A stretch of 64,000 nucleotides of DNA from NCBI RefSeq assembly GCF_003385115.1, contig NZ_QUNI01000002.1, forward strand, positions 62,001-126,000, written 5' to 3'. Source of the DNA: Flavobacterium aquicola. GTDB lineage: Bacteria > Bacteroidota > Bacteroidia > Flavobacteriales > Flavobacteriaceae. The notes below the pieces were generated by a model. It was not told the DNA's origin and ran no database searches. It saw only the letters and a list, made by a program, of their open reading frames with translations. Shown one piece after another: positions 16,655-25,601 of this stretch (its first letter is position 1; every line of letters begins with the position of its first letter). Made by a program: the position numbers and the translations under genes.

Positions 16655-19072
16655 ATGACAGCAAAAGCAAATACTACAGAAATATTTCTGCCTCTCGAAG
16701 GGGTTGAAAGCGAACACTGCGCCTTAATTATAGACAAGGCACTCAGCAGACAGCAGGGAATTAACACCCACAAGGTTGAATTAAACAACAAACGAGCCGT
16801 CATTCAGGCAGATAATCCCGAAGCAGTTTCGGAAGCAGTTCATCTTATCAAGGATTTAGGCTACACCGTAACAACCATCAAAAAAACATTTCCAGTATTA
16901 GAATTGAGCTGTGCTTCTTGCGCAGTAAATGCTGAAAACATTTTAAAATCACAGCAGGGTGTTATAAATGCAGCAATAAATTTTGCCACAGCAACCGCCG
17001 CTGTCGAATATATCCCGGGAGTAATAAACCCTATTGACCTCAAGAAAGCTGTACAGTCTGGCGGTTATGATTTATTGGTCGAAGAAAATAAAGAGGAAAC
17101 CAATACAATAGAAAATCTGCAGCATGCAAAATTTGCTTCACTAAAAAAGAAGACCTATTGGGCGCTGGCATTTTCTGTTCCATTAGTAATTATTAGTATG
17201 TTTTTTATGAACATACCTTACGCTAATGAAATTATGTGGCTGTTGAGTACGCCCGTAATCGCATGGATTGGAAGGGATTTTTTTATAAATGCTTGGAAAC
17301 AAACCAAACACCGAACTGCCAATATGGATACTTTGGTGGCTTTGAGTACAGGAGTTGCGTATATTTTTAGTGTTTTCAATACGCTGTTTCCTGATTTTTG
17401 GCATCAAAGAGGATTACATGCTCATGTATATTTTGAAGCTGCTGCAGTTGTAATTACTTTTATATTGTTAGGAAAACTGCTGGAAGAAAAAGCCAAAGGA
17501 AACACTTCGTCTGCGATTAAGAAATTGATGGGGCTACAGCCAAAATCAGTTATCATTATTAACGAAAGCGGGCATGAAACGGAAATCCCTATTGAGCAGG
17601 TACAGATTGGCGACATCATTTTGGTAAAGCCAGGAGAGAAAATCGCAGTTGACGGAACACTCATCAGCGGTAATTCGTATGTAGACGAAAGTATGCTGAG
17701 CGGCGAACCGATTCCTGTGTTGAAAAACGAAAACGAAAAGGTTTTTTCGGGGACTATCAACCAAAAAGGAAGTTTTCAATTTAGAGCCGAAAAAATTGGA
17801 AGCGACACTATGCTTGCCCAAATCATCAAAATGGTACAGGATGCACAGGGAAGCAAAGCTCCTGTCCAAAAATTGGCCGATAAAATTGCAGGCGTATTTG
17901 TGCCGATAGTTATGGTCATTGCCATTGCATCATTTATCGTTTGGACAATTTTTGGCGGTGAAAATGGTTTCACGCAAGGCTTAATCGCTTTGGTAACAGT
18001 ACTCGTAATTGCCTGCCCTTGCGCCTTAGGATTGGCTACGCCCACAGCAATTATGGTTGGAGTCGGCAAGGGAGCCGAAATGGGGATCTTGATAAAAGAT
18101 GCTGAAAGTCTGGAGCAGGCAAAAAAAATCAATGCAATAGTACTCGATAAAACAGGAACGATCACCGAAGGAAAACCAGTTGTAACTGATGAATTTTGGA
18201 TAACCGAAAATAATCTGCCTTTGCAAATTTTATTCAGTATAGAAAAACAATCAGAACATCCATTGGCAGAAGCAATAGTGAAACATTTAAATTCACAAAC
18301 AAAAACAGCAGTTTCAAATTTTGAAAGCATTACTGGCAAAGGAGCAAAAGCTGTCTTTGAGGGCGAAACCTATTTTGTCGGCAATAAAACTTTAATAAAA
18401 GAAAATGAAATCACTATTGAAAACACACTATTAAAAACAGCCGAACAATGGAGCAATGAAGCTAAAACCGTCATTTGGTTTTCTAACAGTCAAAAAGCGT
18501 TAGCCATCTACGCCATTGCCGACCAAATAAAACCCAATTCAAAAACCGCAATTGCCGAACTGCAAAAAAACGGTATTGAAGTATATATGCTGACAGGCGA
18601 CAATGAAGCCACCGCAAAAGCAATAGCAGAAACTGCTGGGATCAATCATTACAAAGCAGGGGTATTGCCGGAACAAAAAGCGATATTTATTAAAGAGCTC
18701 CAATCTAATGGAAAAGTAGTTGCGATGGCTGGTGATGGTATTAACGACAGCACGGCATTGGCACAGGCAGATGTAAGTATTGCAATGGGAAAAGGCAGTG
18801 ATATTGCAATAGATGTTGCAAAAATGACCATCATTTCATCTGATCTAAAAAAAATACCTGAGGCTATCAGCTTATCAAAAGCAACTGTGGCTACCATAAA
18901 GCAGAATCTTTTTTGGGCATTTATCTACAACCTAATCGGAATTCCTATTGCAGCGGGAATACTCTATCCTATTAACGGTTTTTTATTGAACCCGATGCTT
19001 GCGGGTGCAGCGATGGCATTAAGCAGCGTGAGCGTAGTTAGTAACAGCCTCCGTTTGAAATGGAAAAAATAA
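16655..19072 (+). CDS. copA: Copper-translocating P-type ATPase
   Basis: 805-aa P1B-type ATPase that exports Cu(I) across the inner membrane. Two N-terminal HMA-like domains: the first (about 8-75) has lost the motif and keeps only one Cys in SEHCA; the second keeps LSCASC (Cys86, Cys89). The membrane part carries CPC (454-456) in IACPCALGLATPTAI. The phosphorylation site is DKTGTITEG (Asp498), the HP motif is SEHPLAEA, and the hinge is GDGINDSTALAQA. Membrane helix 8 carries the MxxS (GAAMALSSVS) typical of copper ATPases. It is followed by a small HMA chaperone gene. Confidence 0.94.
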   Translation: MTAKANTTEIFLPLEGVESEHCALIIDKALSRQQGINTHKVELNNKRAVIQADNPEAVSEAVHLIKDLGYTVTTIKKTFPVLELSCASCAVNAENILKSQQGVINAAINFATATAAVEYIPGVINPIDLKKAVQSGGYDLLVEENKEETNTIENLQHAKFASLKKKTYWALAFSVPLVIISMFFMNIPYANEIMWLLSTPVIAWIGRDFFINAWKQTKHRTANMDTLVALSTGVAYIFSVFNTLFPDFWHQRGLHAHVYFEAAAVVITFILLGKLLEEKAKGNTSSAIKKLMGLQPKSVIIINESGHETEIPIEQVQIGDIILVKPGEKIAVDGTLISGNSYVDESMLSGEPIPVLKNENEKVFSGTINQKGSFQFRAEKIGSDTMLAQIIKMVQDAQGSKAPVQKLADKIAGVFVPIVMVIAIASFIVWTIFGGENGFTQGLIALVTVLVIACPCALGLATPTAIMVGVGKGAEMGILIKDAESLEQAKKINAIVLDKTGTITEGKPVVTDEFWITENNLPLQILFSIEKQSEHPLAEAIVKHLNSQTKTAVSNFESITGKGAKAVFEGETYFVGNKTLIKENEITIENTLLKTAEQWSNEAKTVIWFSNSQKALAIYAIADQIKPNSKTAIAELQKNGIEVYMLTGDNEATAKAIAETAGINHYKAGVLPEQKAIFIKELQSNGKVVAMAGDGINDSTALAQADVSIAMGKGSDIAIDVAKMTIISSDLKKIPEAISLSKATVATIKQNLFWAFIYNLIGIPIAAGILYPINGFLLNPMLAGAAMALSSVSVVSNSLRLKWKK

Positions 19073-19111
19073 TCAAAATCCAATTAATCATTAACATTTA
19101 AAATAAAAAAC

Positions 19112-19342
19112 ATGAAAGCCGAAAATAATAATTTACAGTTCAAAACTAATATCAACTGCAGCGGATGTGTTGCCAAAGTAACACCTTTTCTTAATGATAC
19201 TAGAGGCATTAACCAATGGGAAGTGAACACAGAAAACAAAGACAAAATACTTACTGTACAGACCGATGATGGAATTTCGGCTGAAAAAGTTATTCAGAAA
19301 GTACAGGAAGCCGGATTTAAAATTGAATTAGTAAGTCTCTGA
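19112..19342 (+). CDS. HMA-domain copper chaperone
   Basis: A 76-aa single heavy-metal-associated domain with INCSGCVAKV (Cys17 and Cys20) and the C-terminal VQEAGFKIELV strand. These CopZ-like proteins carry Cu(I) to the ATPase. It is 39 bp downstream of copA on the same strand and probably in its transcript. The HMA fold is complete. Confidence 0.9.
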   Translation: MKAENNNLQFKTNINCSGCVAKVTPFLNDTRGINQWEVNTENKDKILTVQTDDGISAEKVIQKVQEAGFKIELVSL

Positions 19343-19433
19343 AATCGATCGGGTCTGCTCTCACAAATTTTAAATAATAGTCATCATAAAATTTAGACAC
19401 TAACCTAATCCGAAATAAAAAAGCATTATTGCT

Positions 19434-19441
19434 TAACTTTG
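19434..19441 (+). promoter_or_regulatory. Possible promoter -7 element before the nitroreductase
   Basis: TAACTTTG matches TAnnTTTG, 24 bp before the start at 19466. The -33 element is not clear. Confidence 0.35.
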
Positions 19442-19465
19442 TTTTTTTAATATAAAAACAGCATT

Positions 19466-20065
19466 ATGGATATTCTCGAATTAATACAAAAAAGATACAG
19501 CACCAAGAAATACAACGCAGATAAAGCTATTCCGCAAGAAAAAGTTGAAGCTTTGAAAGAGATTTTGCGCCTCTCGCCTTCCTCCATAAATATTCAGCCT
19601 TGGAAATTTACATTTGTACAAAATCCGGAGGTTAAGGCCAAACTGGCTTCTGTCTCTATGCACAATGAAGAAAAAGTAAATCAGGCTAGACTTTTAGTAG
19701 TTTTTAGTGTGGCCGACAATTTGGATGCTTTTCAAAAAGTCGTAGATAATGAATTACCGCCAGCCAGAAGAGATTGGTACAATCAGATTAAAGCCAGTAA
19801 GCCCGAAGCTGATCTAAAAATATGGCTGGCAAAACAGCTTTATATTGCTTTGGGAGTTGGTTTGACAGCCAGCATCGCCCTAGGCTTGGATTCAACACCT
19901 ATGGAAGGTATAGAAACGGACAAATATATGGACATACTTAATATGGAAGATTACCGGCCATTGTTTGCAATGGCTGTTGGCTACGCCTCCGAAGATGATT
20001 TCAACCGAATTGAAGCTGCGCCAAAATCAAGAAGATTACCAGAGAATGTAATTGAAACTATTTGA
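19466..20065 (+). CDS. Nitroreductase-family NAD(P)H-dependent flavoprotein
   Basis: 199 aa with the nitroreductase fold: KRYSTKKYNADKAI at the N-terminus and LRLSPSSINIQPWKF bind FMN. The middle contains LYIALGVGLTASIALGLDS, followed by the PMEG loop and a C-terminal GYASEDDFNR segment. Members reduce nitro compounds, quinones or flavins with NAD(P)H. It resembles NfsB/YdgI-type reductases (E. coli NfsB is about 217 aa); substrate unknown. Monocistronic: its own promoter-like sequence and a terminator follow. Confidence 0.88.
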   Translation: MDILELIQKRYSTKKYNADKAIPQEKVEALKEILRLSPSSINIQPWKFTFVQNPEVKAKLASVSMHNEEKVNQARLLVVFSVADNLDAFQKVVDNELPPARRDWYNQIKASKPEADLKIWLAKQLYIALGVGLTASIALGLDSTPMEGIETDKYMDILNMEDYRPLFAMAVGYASEDDFNRIEAAPKSRRLPENVIETI

Positions 20066-20092
20066 CCATTATAATCTCCGCTAAAACCCAAC

Positions 20093-20124
20093 AAAAACAC
20101 TAGTCGAAAGGCTGGTGTTTTTTT
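20093..20124 (+). terminator. Intrinsic terminator after the nitroreductase
   Basis: AAACACTAGTC and GGCTGGTGTTT form a stem with a G-T pair and GAAA-type loop, then seven Ts. Confidence 0.85.
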
Positions 20125-20251
20125 GTATATAGAAATTTTGTAACTTTTTTAAAAAGTAATGTAAAACATTTTTTGAGCAAAGTATGGAACTTTACAGTGT
20201 TGCAATAGAGCAATAAATTGACTGGAAAACAACCTTATAAAACATAAAAAT

Positions 20252-20371
20252 ATGAACAATTTATTCAGAGGACTGCTAGCAGGCTATGGAGCAAAAAAAC
20301 TAGGCGGTGGCTGCTTTGGCACAATATTAGTTTTTATTATTATTTGGGTACTTCTGGGGCAATGTCATTAA
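20252..20371 (+). CDS. 39-aa glycine-rich small membrane protein
   Basis: ATG at 20252 to TAA at 20371. The protein is MNNLFRGLLAGYGAKKLGGG followed by one hydrophobic helix (GTILVFIIIWVLLG) and a short QCH end. It lies 49 bp before the ytxH-like gene and has the look of a conserved Flavobacteria small protein (GYGAKKLGGGCFG part). A signal for translation is not obvious, but the composition is clearly that of a protein. Confidence 0.6.
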   Translation: MNNLFRGLLAGYGAKKLGGGCFGTILVFIIIWVLLGQCH

Positions 20372-20420
20372 AAATTTTAAATTCATATAATTCATTCATT
20401 AACATTCAAAATTAAATATC

Positions 20421-20705
20421 ATGAGTACAGGTAAAGCAGTATTAGGAACAGTGGCAGGACTTGCCATAGGCGGAATATTAGGAATTTTATTTGCACCTGA
20501 AAAAGGTTCAGTAACACGCAGACAAATAGCTGATAAAGGCAATGACTGTGTGAATGATTTAAAATCAAAATACGAAGGTTTTGCCAATACTTTGAAAGAA
20601 AAAATTCAGGCTACAAAACAAGAAGCGAAAGACATTGCTGAAATCGGATTGGATAAGTTTGACAAAGTTCAAGGTGAATTCAATGATGAAGCAAAAAACT
20701 TTTAA
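20421..20705 (+). CDS. YtxH-domain protein
   Basis: 94 aa. N-terminal glycine-rich hydrophobic helix (VLGTVAGLAIGGILGILFAP) followed by EKGSVTRR, the YtxH signature, and then a charged amphipathic helix region likely to form coiled coil. YtxH proteins are small membrane-anchored, general-stress-associated proteins of unclear role. First larger gene of a set with the holin-like protein (16 bp later) and the 128-aa protein (4-bp overlap). Confidence 0.85.
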   Translation: MSTGKAVLGTVAGLAIGGILGILFAPEKGSVTRRQIADKGNDCVNDLKSKYEGFANTLKEKIQATKQEAKDIAEIGLDKFDKVQGEFNDEAKNF

Positions 20706-20721
20706 CTATAAATAATACATT

Positions 20722-21075
20722 ATGATTGACGATACAACGCCTATAGCCACGCTTTTTGAAAAAGCAGAAAACTATTCTAAAACAACCTTGAAATTGTTAA
20801 AACTTAACGCTGTAGATAAATCAGCCGAAATAGTTTCTTCACTCTTTTCATTGCTTGTTGTTAGTATGACGGTTGTATTGTCAATCATAATTTTTAGCGT
20901 TGGTGTAGCATTGTGGCTAGGAAAACTATTGGGTGATACATTTTACGGCTTCTTTATAATTGGCGGTTTTTATCTGCTTGTAGCAGTTTTACTGCGCATA
21001 TTTAGAGAACAATGGCTCAAATATCCAGTTAGTAATTCTATTATTAAACAAATGATGAAACAAAAAGCGTTATGA
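20722..21075 (+). CDS. Phage holin/YqjD-superfamily-like membrane protein
   Basis: 117 aa. A helical soluble N-terminus of about 40 residues, two membrane helices (SLLVVSMTVVLSIIIFSVGV and GFFIIGGFYLLVAVLLR) with a GKLLG turn, and a basic C-terminal tail. This is the layout of the holin-superfamily III proteins that accompany ytxH in many Bacteroidota. No toxin role is implied. The stop overlaps the next start (ATGA), which indicates translational coupling. Confidence 0.75.
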   Translation: MIDDTTPIATLFEKAENYSKTTLKLLKLNAVDKSAEIVSSLFSLLVVSMTVVLSIIIFSVGVALWLGKLLGDTFYGFFIIGGFYLLVAVLLRIFREQWLKYPVSNSIIKQMMKQKAL

Positions 21076-21458
21076 AAAAGACAAATGAAACCGATGCATT
21101 AAATGAATCGATAGTTCTTCTGCAGCAGCAATATAATACTGACCTGTTTTTATTAAAAGAACAATTTCACATTGCTTATGAAAGTGTAAAACCTATCAAT
21201 CTAATACAAAATCTCGTTCACGAAGTTACTTCTTCACCCAAAATAAAAGAAGATGTACTTGGTAATGTCATGGGTTTAATAACTGGATTTATTTCTAAAA
21301 AACTTATGGTAAATCATAAAAGCAGCTCTATTAAAAAACTGTTTGGGACAATTCTTCAATTTGGAATAGCAAATATTGTTTCAAAACATTCTAACGATAT
21401 TACAGCAACTGGAAGTGCCATTTTCAATAATTTTATAAAAAAAACAAGCGCTAATTAA
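21072..21458 (+). CDS. Conserved small protein of unknown function
   Basis: 128 aa. Coiled-coil-like N-terminus (SIVLLQQQYNTDLFLLKEQ), a weakly hydrophobic glycine-containing middle (LGNVMGLITGFISKKL), and a Ser/Lys-rich end. It overlaps the holin-like gene by 4 bp and is last in the set. It may work with the YtxH and holin-like proteins at the membrane. The name is not known to me. Confidence 0.7.
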   Translation: MKKTNETDALNESIVLLQQQYNTDLFLLKEQFHIAYESVKPINLIQNLVHEVTSSPKIKEDVLGNVMGLITGFISKKLMVNHKSSSIKKLFGTILQFGIANIVSKHSNDITATGSAIFNNFIKKTSAN

Positions 21459-21477
21459 CTAATTCAAAACTGTGATG

Positions 21478-21510
21478 AAACACCAGTCTATTTCGGCTGG
21501 TGTTTTTTTT
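21478..21510 (+). terminator. Intrinsic terminator after the ytxH set
   Basis: AAACACCAG pairs with CTGGTGTTT and runs into eight Ts. It resembles the terminators after 20065 and 23822, so this stem sequence recurs locally. Confidence 0.9.
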
Positions 21511-21592
21511 GCATAATTGACTATTATTTATAAAGCGATAGTAATCATTTCAATTATATAAGAAAAATTATCAAAATTTCATAGTTCTTTGA

Positions 21593-21600
21593 TATATTTG
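21593..21600 (+). promoter_or_regulatory. Possible promoter -7 element for the prolyl oligopeptidase
   Basis: TATATTTG fits TAnnTTTG and would give a leader of about 145 bases before the start at 21750. The -33 part is weak. Confidence 0.3.
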
Positions 21601-21749
21601 CAGGAATAAGCTCCTTATTTCAAATTATAAAACACAAATCGATGATTTATATTCAAGTTTTTTTTTAAGCTAAATGATTAAAAACCTTTTTTACAACAAC
21701 ACCGATACCAATACAAATTTAATATTAGCTAAAAATTTATAAACAATAC

Positions 21750-23822
21750 ATGAAAGTAAACACTTTTTTATTCTTGGCAATCTTGGGATTATGCCAAATT
21801 ACTCAAGCACAAGATGACAAATACCAATGGCTGGAAGAAGTAGATGGCGTTAAGTCATTGGAATTTGTAAATGCTCAAAACAAAATTACTTTTGAGGAAT
21901 TAAGCAAAGAAAAAGATTATCAATCAATGTTTAATAACGCCTTAGAAATATATAATTCTTCTGAACGTATTGAATACCCATCTATTTCTGGAAAATATGT
22001 CTATAACTTTTGGAAAGACAAAGATCATGAAAGAGGAATATGGAGAAGGTGCCTTTTAACACAATACATTAATAAAAATATTACTTGGGAAACCCTTCTT
22101 GATATAGATGAACTGTCAAAAAAAGACAATATAAAATGGGTATATAGCGGTGCAACAGGATTGTATCCTTCTTATGACCGTTTCTTAATTATGCTTTCAA
22201 AAGGCGGTGGAGATGCAGTTATAACAAAAGAATTTGATGTTAATACAAAACAATTCATCGAAAATGGATTTTTTATTGACGAAGCAAAAGCATCTGCCAC
22301 CTATTTAGACGAAAACACTTTACTTGTATCTTCAGATTTTGGTGAAGGCACGATGACAACCTCTGGATATCCAAAACAAGTAAAACTATGGAAAAGAGGA
22401 ACTTTGCTAAAGGATGCTCAACTCATTTTTGACGGACAATCCTCTGATGTTGGATCATGGGGTATTGTTTTACGAGATGGCGCACAATCCTATACATTAA
22501 TAATTCAAGGAACAACTTTTTTTTCAAATAATTCATATATCTGGATCAATAATAAATTAATAAAATTAGATCTTCCAACAGACAGCAACATAAAAACTAT
22601 TTTAAACAACCAACTAATTGTTGAATTAAAATCAGATTGGACCGTTAATACAATAACCTATAAAGCAGGAACACTTTTAAGTCTCGACTTTAAAAAAATA
22701 ATAAACAATGAGAAGGAAATTCAAGTTATTCTTGTACCAGATGAATTTTCAAGTATTTCTGAAGTTTCGAGCACTAAAAATAAATTACTCATTAATTTAT
22801 TAACAAATGTCACTGGGCAACTGTATATTTACTCATTTGCAAATGGCAAATGGGTGAATCAAAAAGTAAAAGCTCCAGATTTTGGAACTATTTCTATTGC
22901 TGCAACAGATGAGCTTTCAGATCAATATTTCTTTGAATTTGAAAACTTTACAACTCCTACTACAATATATAACGCTGATGCAAATAATAACACCTTTAAG
23001 GCTTACAAATCATTACCAGCTTATTTTGATGCCAATAAGTATCAGATAAAACAATTTAAAGCAAAATCAAAAGACGGTACAATGGTACCCTATTTTTTGG
23101 TCTCAGCTAAGAACATTAAAAATGATGGAAACAACCCGACTTTAATATATGCATATGGAGGTTTTGAGGTTTCTTCAAATCCATTTTATTCTGCAACATT
23201 TGGAATTTCATGGCTGGAAAAGGGCGGTGTTTTTGTATTAGCAAACATTCGAGGTGGCGGGGAGTTTGGACCAAAATGGCATCTTGATGGGATAAAGGAA
23301 AAACGCCAAAATGTATTTGACGACTTATACTCTGTTTCTGAAGACCTGATAACAAAAAAAATAACCTCATCAAAACACTTAGGCGTGATGGGAGGAAGTA
23401 ATGGTGGATTATTAGTGGGAGTAGCCTTTGTGCAGCGTCCAGATTTATACAATGCCGTAGTCTGTGAAGTTCCATTATTAGACATGCATCGCTATAATAA
23501 ACTACTAGCGGGCGCCAGCTGGATGGACGAATATGGAAATCCTGACATACCCGAAGAATGGAATTACATTAAAAAATATTCTCCTTATCAAAATCTTAAA
23601 ACCAATGTCAAATATCCTGAAGTATTATTCACGACTTCTACTCGTGACGATAGGGTGAGTCCAGGACATGCCCGAAAAATGGTTGCCAAGATGAATGACA
23701 TGGGATACAAAACGTATTACTACGAAAACACAGAAGGTGGTCATGGAGGCTCATCTACCAATGAACAAAAAGCAAAAGAAAATGCCTTAATATTTTCTTA
23801 TTTACTGATGAAACTGCAATAA
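21750..23822 (+). CDS. Secreted prolyl oligopeptidase-family serine peptidase (S9A)
   Basis: 690 aa with an N-terminal signal peptide (LFLAILGLCQITQAQ). Residues 30-420 form the beta-propeller region and 430-690 the alpha/beta-hydrolase domain. The catalytic Ser lies in GGSNGGLL (about 548), the Asp in TRDDRVSPGHARK and the His in EGGHGGSS near the end. Such enzymes cut short peptides after proline or similar residues; the signal peptide places it in the periplasm or at the surface. The gene has its own terminator. Composition is more AT-rich than neighbouring core genes, which could mean later acquisition. Confidence 0.88.
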   Translation: MKVNTFLFLAILGLCQITQAQDDKYQWLEEVDGVKSLEFVNAQNKITFEELSKEKDYQSMFNNALEIYNSSERIEYPSISGKYVYNFWKDKDHERGIWRRCLLTQYINKNITWETLLDIDELSKKDNIKWVYSGATGLYPSYDRFLIMLSKGGGDAVITKEFDVNTKQFIENGFFIDEAKASATYLDENTLLVSSDFGEGTMTTSGYPKQVKLWKRGTLLKDAQLIFDGQSSDVGSWGIVLRDGAQSYTLIIQGTTFFSNNSYIWINNKLIKLDLPTDSNIKTILNNQLIVELKSDWTVNTITYKAGTLLSLDFKKIINNEKEIQVILVPDEFSSISEVSSTKNKLLINLLTNVTGQLYIYSFANGKWVNQKVKAPDFGTISIAATDELSDQYFFEFENFTTPTTIYNADANNNTFKAYKSLPAYFDANKYQIKQFKAKSKDGTMVPYFLVSAKNIKNDGNNPTLIYAYGGFEVSSNPFYSATFGISWLEKGGVFVLANIRGGGEFGPKWHLDGIKEKRQNVFDDLYSVSEDLITKKITSSKHLGVMGGSNGGLLVGVAFVQRPDLYNAVVCEVPLLDMHRYNKLLAGASWMDEYGNPDIPEEWNYIKKYSPYQNLKTNVKYPEVLFTTSTRDDRVSPGHARKMVAKMNDMGYKTYYYENTEGGHGGSSTNEQKAKENALIFSYLLMKLQ

Positions 23823-23850
23823 AAACTAAATAGTTACGCAATACAAAATT

Positions 23851-23889
23851 AAAAAAAACTGCACTAGTCAAAAGACTGGTGTTTTTTTT
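23851..23889 (+). terminator. Intrinsic terminator after the prolyl oligopeptidase
   Basis: CACTAGTC and GACTGGTG form a stem with one G-T pair, an AAAA loop and eight Ts. Confidence 0.88.
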
Positions 23890-24081
23890 GCTGTGCATAA
23901 TTAGTATTTTCAATTTTCTGCTTACTGTTTTACATTGAATAGAATTTATCGTATTTCAAAACAGATTATTGCGATAAATTCAGTCAAAAGTAGTAGTTTC
24001 GTATTTTTAAATAATCAAACACTGGGCAAAAGATTTTGATACTTCATCCAAATTTTAGTCTGGTTTCTTAAAACACTTATA

Positions 24082-24957
24082 ATGGCATCAGGTTTTTTCG
24101 CACTATTAGATGATATCGCAGCAATTATGGATGATGTTGCCGTAATGAGTAAGATTGCAACAAAAAAAACAGCAGGTATTTTGGGTGATGACTTAGCGGT
24201 CAATGCCGAAAAAGCTTCAGGATTTGCCTCTTCGAGAGAATTGCCTGTATTGTGGGCTATAGGGAAAGGTTCACTTATCAATAAATTAATTATATTACCA
24301 ATAGCATTCTTATTGAGCGCTTTTTTCCCAATAGCAGTTATCATCGTTTTAGTCCTTGGCGGACTATATTTAGCGTATGAAGGCGCCGAAAAAATATATG
24401 AATTTATATTTCATCGCGGACACAAAGGAGCCGAAATTGAACTCAAAGAATTCACCGAAGAAGAAATCCTGGAAATTGAAAAGGATAAGATAAAATCAGC
24501 AATAGTAACCGATTTTATTTTGTCAGTAGAGATTGTGATTATTGCATTAGGTACTGTAATTGAAAAACCGCTGTTATCTCAGATTATTGTGGTTTCTTTT
24601 GTTGCCATAATTGCGACTGTAGGTGTTTATGGAATCGTAGCTTTGATAGTACGAATGGACGAAGCGGGCTATAAACTTATTAAACACAGCAGTAACAATC
24701 GTGGTATCGTATTCCATATAGGAAACATATTGGTACAAGCCTTACCAAAAGTTATCAAAAGCCTTGCAGTTATCGGCACGATCGCACTGCTTCTTGTGGC
24801 TGGCGGTATATTTGTACACAAAATTGAGTTCTTACATCATTTATTTCCTGAATGGCCAGCTATTGTAAAGGAATTTAGCTTTGGGCTTGTAATTGGATTT
24901 ATTGCTTTAGGAATCGTAAACTTGTTCAAAAAGATATTCGGGATAAAACATCACTAG
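24082..24957 (+). CDS. DUF808 (YedI-type) membrane protein
   Basis: 291 aa with the family's conserved start (ASGFFALLDDIAAIMDD, then KKTAGILGDDLAVNAEK) and about seven hydrophobic helices. YedI/DUF808 proteins are inner membrane proteins without an assigned role. Family length and order are normal. It is convergent with the stress-protein gene and shares a two-way terminator with it. Confidence 0.92.
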   Translation: MASGFFALLDDIAAIMDDVAVMSKIATKKTAGILGDDLAVNAEKASGFASSRELPVLWAIGKGSLINKLIILPIAFLLSAFFPIAVIIVLVLGGLYLAYEGAEKIYEFIFHRGHKGAEIELKEFTEEEILEIEKDKIKSAIVTDFILSVEIVIIALGTVIEKPLLSQIIVVSFVAIIATVGVYGIVALIVRMDEAGYKLIKHSSNNRGIVFHIGNILVQALPKVIKSLAVIGTIALLLVAGGIFVHKIEFLHHLFPEWPAIVKEFSFGLVIGFIALGIVNLFKKIFGIKHH

Positions 24958-25007
24958 CCAATCTTATATCTTTCCTTTTTAAATCACTCGATAGCATTAA
25001 ATATAAT

Positions 25008-25042
25008 CAAAAAAACACCCATCATGTGATGGGTGTTTTTTT
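25008..25042 (+). terminator. Two-way intrinsic terminator
   Basis: AAACACCCATCA pairs perfectly with TGATGGGTGTTT, with A-run before and T-run after. It serves the DUF808 gene (+) and the stress-protein gene (-). Confidence 0.92.
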
Positions 25043-25058
25043 GTAAACCAGTGTCTAT

Positions 25059-25601
25059 TTATCTGTAAATATTATGTCCGCTGGATTTCCAATTTTGTTC
25101 CAAATAATCAGCATCTTCATCGTTTCTAGGATGCACACCCAAAACAACATGGCCGTCTTTAATTCCAGATTCATATATTTTAGCACGGTCTTCTGGAATT
25201 CCAGATCCTACAAGCGCTCCTATCAGACCACCTGCAATTCCTCCGGCTCCTGCACCCGCTAGTCCTGCCGCCAAAGGTCCAGCAATAATTAATCCTAATC
25301 CCGGAATAACTACACTTGTCCCAATTGCAGCAATAACTCCTGCAATAGCACCGATTGTCCCGCCAATGGCAGATCCGGTACCAGCTGTTTCTGCTGCTTT
25401 GGTCCCAAGTTCTGAATGATCATTTTCATCTGAATAATATTTTTTACGGGTCTCGTCCGACATCAGCAGGTTGACATCGTCTTTTGAGTATCCACGTTCA
25501 TTAAGTGTATTATATGCATTTTCTGTACTTTCGCGATCAGCGAACATTCCTGTCAGCATTGGACGTCTGCCAGTGCCTTCGTTGTTGTGATTATTTTCCA
25601 T
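25059..25601 (-). CDS. General-stress YflT-like protein with glycine-zipper core
   Basis: 180 aa. The N-terminal part MLTGMFADRESTENAYNTL with YSKDDVNLLM matches the heat-induced stress protein YflT domain (general stress protein 17M type). The middle (about 68-130) is an Ala/Gly-rich glycine-zipper stretch (GSAIGGTIGAIAGVIAAIG) able to insert in or span membranes. The C-terminal SGIKDGHVVLGVHPRN part closes the domain. It fits the local group of small stress or envelope proteins. The 397-bp gap upstream (25602-25998) is very AT-rich and no signal was recognised in it. Confidence 0.85.
   Translation of the reverse strand: MENNHNNEGTGRRPMLTGMFADRESTENAYNTLNERGYSKDDVNLLMSDETRKKYYSDENDHSELGTKAAETAGTGSAIGGTIGAIAGVIAAIGTSVVIPGLGLIIAGPLAAGLAGAGAGGIAGGLIGALVGSGIPEDRAKIYESGIKDGHVVLGVHPRNDEDADYLEQNWKSSGHNIYR

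Noticed and set aside
20722..21075. The holin-like protein as part of a prophage
   Set aside because: No phage structural, integrase or lysis genes are nearby. It sits with ytxH-type stress genes, as is normal for this family.
24015..24344. 109-aa minus-strand frame opposite the DUF808 gene start
   Set aside because: Lies antisense to the conserved N-terminus of the DUF808 protein and lacks a family or signal peptide.
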